Source: DASUCS01 sp036275935
GTDB lineage: Bacteria; Actinomycetota; Acidimicrobiia; Acidimicrobiales; JACDCH01
Assembly: GCA_036275935.1 (NCBI GenBank)
Contig: DASUCS010000108.1
Coordinates: forward strand, 1 to 9,144
Length of the DNA stretch: 9,144 nucleotides
Direction: 5' to 3'
Made by a program: the position numbers and the translations under genes. The notes beneath the pieces are model-generated. The model saw only the letters and a list, made by a program, of their open reading frames with translations. It had not been told where the DNA came from and did not search any database. Position 1 is the stretch's first letter, and every line of letters begins with the position of its first letter. Below are positions 6,237 through 9,144 of this stretch, piece after piece.

Positions 6237-6746
6237 GTGACTCTCGACCGCCTCTGGGCGGGCTGGCGCAGCGAGTACATCGAGGAGGTGACAGCGGGTG
6301 GAGCCGACCCCGGCCCCGGCCGGTCGGTGTTCACCCGCATCCTCGAGAGCGGGTTGCCGGACGAGGAGACCCACATCGTGTGGCGAGGGTCGGTGACCTT
6401 CGCCATCCTCAACCGCTTCCCGTACATCAGCGGCCACGTGCTGGTGATGCCCTACCGCGAGGTGGGTGACCTCGAGGCCCTGACGCCCGAGGAGCACACC
6501 GAGCTCTGGGGCGCGGTGACGGCGGCCGTGACGGCGATCAAGTCGGCGTACCAGCCCGAGGGCCTGAACGTCGGTGTGAACCTCGGCGTGGCCGGCGGCG
6601 CGGGTGTGCCCGACCACGTCCACGTCCACGTGATGCCGCGATGGAACGCCGATTCCAACTTCATGACCGCCGTGGCCGAAACCCGGGTGCTGCCCGAGTC
6701 GCTGCCGGTCACGTGGGCCAAATTGCGTGAGGCGTGGCCGAGGTAG
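6237..6746 (+). CDS. HIT-family hydrolase/phosphorylase (Ap4A phosphorylase-like)
   Basis: The 169-residue cytosolic protein has the histidine triad HVHVHV (H127, H129, H131) followed by MPRWNADSNF, with the earlier blocks AILNRFPYISGHVLVMPYR (56-74) and LNVGVNLGVAGGAGVPDH. These match the actinobacterial HIT branch of Rv2613c, which degrades diadenosine tetraphosphate, in both sequence pattern and position directly after thrS. Synthetases such as ThrRS can make Ap4A as a side product, so the pairing is sensible, but the substrate here is inferred. GTG 6237 is 6 bases after the thrS stop. Only a poor AAGG (6222-6225) precedes it, so translation may depend on coupling. The N-terminal LDRLWAGWRSEYI matches the family start (LQRLWTPYRMTYL in Rv2613c as I recall it). 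Confidence 0.9.
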   Translation: MTLDRLWAGWRSEYIEEVTAGGADPGPGRSVFTRILESGLPDEETHIVWRGSVTFAILNRFPYISGHVLVMPYREVGDLEALTPEEHTELWGAVTAAVTAIKSAYQPEGLNVGVNLGVAGGAGVPDHVHVHVMPRWNADSNFMTAVAETRVLPESLPVTWAKLREAWPR

Positions 6747-7261
6747 CGAGACTTGGGGCAGTGACCGCCCCCGAGGAACATCGCGACGAGCTGCCCGAGG
6801 AGCTCGACCCGTCCGCGTTCGTCGGGCCGTACATGTTCCCCAACAACAACCGGCGCCGGGTCCCTGCGGTGATCTACGTGATCATGGGCGTGGCCGCGGT
6901 GGTCGCATGGGTCGTGACGCGCGACAACGGTCCCGTGCTCGTCAACGGCGGCCTGCTCGCCGGCGGCATCGGGCTCGTCCTGTTCGGGCTGTACGCGTAC
7001 CAGGCCGGTTTCGACCTCGAGGTCGACGAGCGGGATGCGCTCGTGGCCGCGACGCGCACGGTCGGGTTCCCCGTCGGCCATGCGTCCGCCCAGCTCGGCT
7101 GGCGGGGACTGCGCAGCAAGCCCACGTGGCGGATCCTGCTGTACTCGAACGAGGAACCGCCGACGAAGCGAGGTCTCGTGCTCGTCGACGGCATCCGCGG
7201 CGACGTCCTCCAACACTTCGTCGAAGACAACCCCGAAGACTGGACCAACTCGACGAAATAG
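6734..7261 (+). CDS. uncharacterised two-helix membrane protein
   Basis: I do not recognise this 175-residue protein. An acidic N-terminus (to about 30) leads to FVGPYMFPNNNRRR, then two hydrophobic segments (about 43-61 and 70-93). The polar C-terminal half contains DLEVDERDALVAATRT, SAQLGWRGLRSKPTWRILLYS and an acidic end (VEDNPEDW). The Arg cluster before helix 1 suggests an N-in, C-in hairpin with a cytosolic C-terminal domain. GTG 6734 overlaps the HIT gene by 13 bases; GTG 6761, nine codons later, would give 166 residues, and neither has a good Shine-Dalgarno site. In mycobacteria the gene after thrS-HIT is pgsA; this protein has no CDP-alcohol phosphotransferase motif (DGxxAR), so it is not that enzyme. 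It is the last gene of the operon and its final codons form one arm of the downstream palindrome. Confidence 0.8.
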   Translation: MAEVARLGAVTAPEEHRDELPEELDPSAFVGPYMFPNNNRRRVPAVIYVIMGVAAVVAWVVTRDNGPVLVNGGLLAGGIGLVLFGLYAYQAGFDLEVDERDALVAATRTVGFPVGHASAQLGWRGLRSKPTWRILLYSNEEPPTKRGLVLVDGIRGDVLQHFVEDNPEDWTNSTK

Positions 7262-7291
7262 GCATCGGTAACCGATGCCCATTTCGTCGAG
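7249..7291. terminator. 43-base near-perfect palindrome, likely bidirectional terminator
   Basis: An 11-base outer arm, CTCGACGAAAT (7249-7259), pairs with ATTTCGTCGAG (7281-7291). After one mismatch (A7260/C7280), a 9-base inner arm, GGCATCGGT (7261-7269), pairs with ACCGATGCC (7271-7279) around a single base. In RNA the inner part would fold as a 7-pair stem with a GTAAC loop. The AAAT and ATTT flanks put a short U stretch after the GC stem on both strands. It lies at the 3' ends of two convergent operons, with stops at 7261 (+) and 7322 (-), as expected for a shared terminator. The U-runs are short. I see nothing further in the rest of the gap. Confidence 0.65.
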
Positions 7292-7321
7292 AATGCTCGA
7301 TCGTCAGCTCGAGGCGGGCGA

Positions 7322-7789
7322 TCAGGACGAAAGCAGCCGTTCCGCCGCGCGGAGGTGGTCGGCGCCGGTGCGCACGGCTTCGCGGGCGAGGTCGAGGGCG
7401 CTGAGCGATTGGCCGGAGCCGGCGACCTTGCCCTGACGGGTCCATGCCGCAGACGACACGTCGGCGACAGCGTCGGCCAGCGCGTGCGCCTCCATGTCGA
7501 GGAACGCGAGTGCGTCGTCGATCGACGTCGCGCCGGCGTGCGCCCACTCGCGCTGCGCATCATCTGCGACGGCGGGCATCAAGGTCGGTTCGTCCTGCAC
7601 CAGCACCTGGCGCATCGCTTCGCCCAGCAACGCCAGTGATCTCGCCACGTGATCCGCGTGCTCGATGGCCTCGGCGGGAACGTCGTGCGGTTCGACGGAT
7701 GTCAGCAGCTCACGAAAGCGGCGGGGATACGACCGCAACGCGGCCACGATGTCCTCCGGCGACAGCCGAGACACGTCGAGCGCGCTCAT
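7322..7789 (-). CDS. small helical protein, probable degenerate DinB-like paralogue
   Basis: The 155-residue protein starts at ATG 7789, overlapping the upstream DinB gene by ATGA, with GAGGGG 3 bases before the start. It is all-helical by appearance and has no signal or membrane segment. It can be lined up by eye with its neighbour: SPEDIVAALRSYPRRFRELL with VPDALETLRGLGRRYRMPL; IEHADHVARSLALL with EYACHVRDVLWF (H47 against H63); and RTGADHLRAAERLL with HEGEHHLLDIGRVL (H145 against H161). The block AWTRQGKVAGSGQSLSALDLAREAV also has a DinB-like look. Two of the three expected metal ligands are missing, since the neighbour's H156 and H160 positions read Arg and Asp. It may be a non-catalytic partner. 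The DinB link is inference; that it is a real gene is supported by coupling and frame. Confidence 0.7.
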   Translation of the reverse strand: MSALDVSRLSPEDIVAALRSYPRRFRELLTSVEPHDVPAEAIEHADHVARSLALLGEAMRQVLVQDEPTLMPAVADDAQREWAHAGATSIDDALAFLDMEAHALADAVADVSSAAWTRQGKVAGSGQSLSALDLAREAVRTGADHLRAAERLLSS

Positions 7790-8313
7790 CGGCCCCTCGC
7801 CGCCCGCAGCACGCGCCCGATGTCGAGCAGGTGGTGCTCGCCCTCGTGCACCGTGTGCACGAGCACCCACGAGAGTGGGCGCTCGGCGATCTCCGGATAG
7901 CCGTACACCATCGTGAGGTCGAGCTGCTCATCCGACAAGTTCTCGCCCAACGTCGCGAGGGCCGTCGCGTTCGCGGCGACATCGTCCGCCACTGCGGCTG
8001 GATCCTGGCCGTTGTAGTCGAAGTCCTTCACCCGCTCTTCGCGATGCATCGGTTCGGGGACATACCCGGGTTCGATCAATGCGTGTCCCACCCGTTGTTG
8101 CTGGAACCAGAGGACGTCGCGCACGTGGCACGCGTACTCGAGCGCGGACCAGGTGTCGTCGAGAGGATGCGCGCGCAGCAGCGCGTCCAGGTCTTCGTCC
8201 TTCAGCCCGCGCGTCAGGGGCATGCGATAGCGACGACCGAGTCCACGCAACGTCTCGAGCGCGTCAGGAACGGAGAGTGCGTCGTACGAGAATCCGCACT
8301 CAGCACAATCCAA
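7786..8313 (-). CDS. DinB-family protein with N-terminal CxxC knuckle
   Basis: The 175-residue protein has the DinB/YfiT-like four-helix pattern: WSALEYACHVRDVLWFQQQR (about 55-74, H63) and, near the C-terminus, SWVLVHTVHEGEHHLLDIGR with H153, H156, H160 and H161. H63 plus two of the C-terminal histidines would bind a divalent metal. Ahead of the fold is MDCAECGFSYD, a CxxCGF half zinc knuckle (C3, C6) with no second cysteine pair in the chain. DinB-fold enzymes include thiol-dependent S-transferases, and in actinobacteria some use mycothiol; the substrate here is unknown. The start is TTG 8313, the only start that keeps the CxxC; the next, ATG 8223, would lose the first 30 residues. A distant AAGGA is the only Shine-Dalgarno candidate. 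It lies 3 bases after the EF-G2-like stop, in the same frame, and overlaps the next gene by 4. Confidence 0.8.
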   Translation of the reverse strand: MDCAECGFSYDALSVPDALETLRGLGRRYRMPLTRGLKDEDLDALLRAHPLDDTWSALEYACHVRDVLWFQQQRVGHALIEPGYVPEPMHREERVKDFDYNGQDPAAVADDVAANATALATLGENLSDEQLDLTMVYGYPEIAERPLSWVLVHTVHEGEHHLLDIGRVLRAARGR

Positions 8314-8316
8314 GAG

Positions 8317-9144
8317 TCAGTCCGCGTCCTTCGTCTCGCGCTTCACCTTGTCGACGAGGTGCGCCGGCATCACGTCGTAGTGGTCGTGCGTCGCCGTGAA
8401 CCGCCCCCGACCACCGGTGAGTGACCGCAGGTCGATCGCGTAGCGCATGATCTCCGATGTCGGCACCAACGCGCTGACGATCTGCTCGCCGTCGCCCGCC
8501 GGCTCGCTGCCCTGCACCCGACCTCGCCGCGAGTTCAGGTCGCCCATCACGTCGCCCTGGTACTCGGACGGCACCGTGACCTCGAGCATCGACACGGGCT
8601 CGAGCAACACAGGATCGGCCTTGGCCATCGCCTCCCGGATCGCGAGACGACCGGCGATCTTGAACGCCATCTCGGACGAGTCCACCGCGTGCTGCTTGCC
8701 GTCGATGAGCTCCACCTTGATGTCGACGATCGGGTAGCCGTAGACGCCTCCCGTGGACATGGCTTCCTCGATGCCCTTCTGCACGGCCGGGATGTACGGG
8801 CGAGCGATCGCGCCACCGACGATCTTGTCGACGAACTCGAAGCCGCCACCGCGGGGCATGGGCTCGACGTTGATGACACAGACGCCGAACTGACCGTGGC
8901 CGCCGGACTGCTTCTTGTGCTTGCCCTCGACGTTCGCCGCGCTGCCGTTGATGGTCTCGCGGTAGGGCACGCGCACCTCTTCGGTGTCGACGTCGACACC
9001 GAACTTGCGGGCCAGCTTCTCCAACGTGATCTGCAGGTGCGTCTCACCGGTACCGCGCAGGATCGTCTGGTGCGTCTCCTCGTCGCGGTCGATGACGAGC
9101 GCCGCGTCTTCCTCCTGCAGACGATGGAGCGCGTTGGCGAGCTT
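8317..9144 (-). CDS. fusA: elongation factor G-like GTPase (EF-G2 / FusA family), C-terminal part
   Basis: The frame is open to the right edge, so only the last 275 residues are present and the GTPase domain lies outside. Domain III opens the fragment (KLANALHRLQEED, then ILRGTGETHLQI at 28-39). Domain IV follows (about 62-185), with YRETI, KHKKQSGGHGQFG (75-87) and the tip loop HAVDSSEMAFKIA (152-164). Domain V (about 186-265) has EPVSMLEVTVPSEYQGDVMGDLNSRRG and ends DHYDVMPAHLVDKV. The forms GTGETHLQI and GGHGQFG, instead of GMGELHLDI and GGSGQFA, point to the EF-G2 (mycobacterial FusA2) branch rather than the main translocase, so its role in translation is uncertain. It is intact as far as seen, without frameshift, and precedes two DinB-like genes in the same direction. 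Confidence 0.9.
   Translation of the reverse strand, partial: KLANALHRLQEEDAALVIDRDEETHQTILRGTGETHLQITLEKLARKFGVDVDTEEVRVPYRETINGSAANVEGKHKKQSGGHGQFGVCVINVEPMPRGGGFEFVDKIVGGAIARPYIPAVQKGIEEAMSTGGVYGYPIVDIKVELIDGKQHAVDSSEMAFKIAGRLAIREAMAKADPVLLEPVSMLEVTVPSEYQGDVMGDLNSRRGRVQGSEPAGDGEQIVSALVPTSEIMRYAIDLRSLTGGRGRFTATHDHYDVMPAHLVDKVKRETKDAD

Noticed and set aside
3234..6629. 1131-codon open frame on the minus strand, antisense to the mshC-like, plsC-like, thrS and HIT genes.
   Set aside because: The plus strand carries four complete, recognisable genes here. The antisense product is low-complexity, rich in His, Val, Arg and Glu with no domain pattern, as expected for the GC-rich third-position shadow of real genes.
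7444..8424. 326-codon plus-strand open frame opposite the DinB-like genes.
   Set aside because: Arg-rich composition without domains, antisense to three genes joined by short gaps and an ATGA overlap on the minus strand.

Overview
The window is GC-rich, densely coded bacterial chromosome with housekeeping content. Several features point to an actinobacterium, probably a deep-branching, Acidimicrobiia-like lineage: an InhA-like enoyl-ACP reductase, an F420-dependent oxidoreductase, a MshC-type ligase, the thrS–HIT gene order known from mycobacteria, and DinB-fold enzymes. GTG and TTG starts are frequent and several starts lack a good Shine-Dalgarno site. No rRNA, tRNA, CRISPR array, insertion sequence or integrase is visible, and no gene-free stretch exceeds about 65 bases.

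Layout. (a) 1–782, plus strand: the 3' end of an APH-fold phosphotransferase, overlapping by 4 nt a small DUF6285 protein. The pair resembles the LvaA/LvaB hydroxyacyl-CoA kinase arrangement. (b) 848–1624, minus strand: an InhA/FabI-type enoyl-ACP reductase, convergent with (a) and divergent from (c). (c) 1679–7261, plus strand: a tight six-gene run with gaps from -13 to +20 nt: NADPH:F420 oxidoreductase, a MshC-like cysteine ligase, a PlsC-like acyltransferase, threonyl-tRNA synthetase, a HIT-family hydrolase/phosphorylase, and an unknown two-helix membrane protein. (d) 7249–7291: a long, almost perfect palindrome between convergent operons, a likely bidirectional terminator. (e) 7322–9144, minus strand: an EF-G2-like factor (cut by the window edge), then two small DinB-like proteins, all closely spaced.

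Functional reading. Operon (c) combines redox and thiol cofactor metabolism (F420, mycothiol-type ligase) with phospholipid acylation and translation (ThrRS, plus a HIT enzyme that may clear the dinucleotide by-products of synthetases). The DinB-like pair is of interest beside a mycothiol-type ligase because part of the actinobacterial DinB superfamily uses mycothiol, but no direct link is shown here. I see no clear evidence of a wholly new defence or mobile system. The points most worth checking are the kinase pair at the left edge, the mixed MshC/CysS signature, the degenerate DinB paralogue, and the in-frame TGA junction between the EF-G2-like gene and the first DinB gene.
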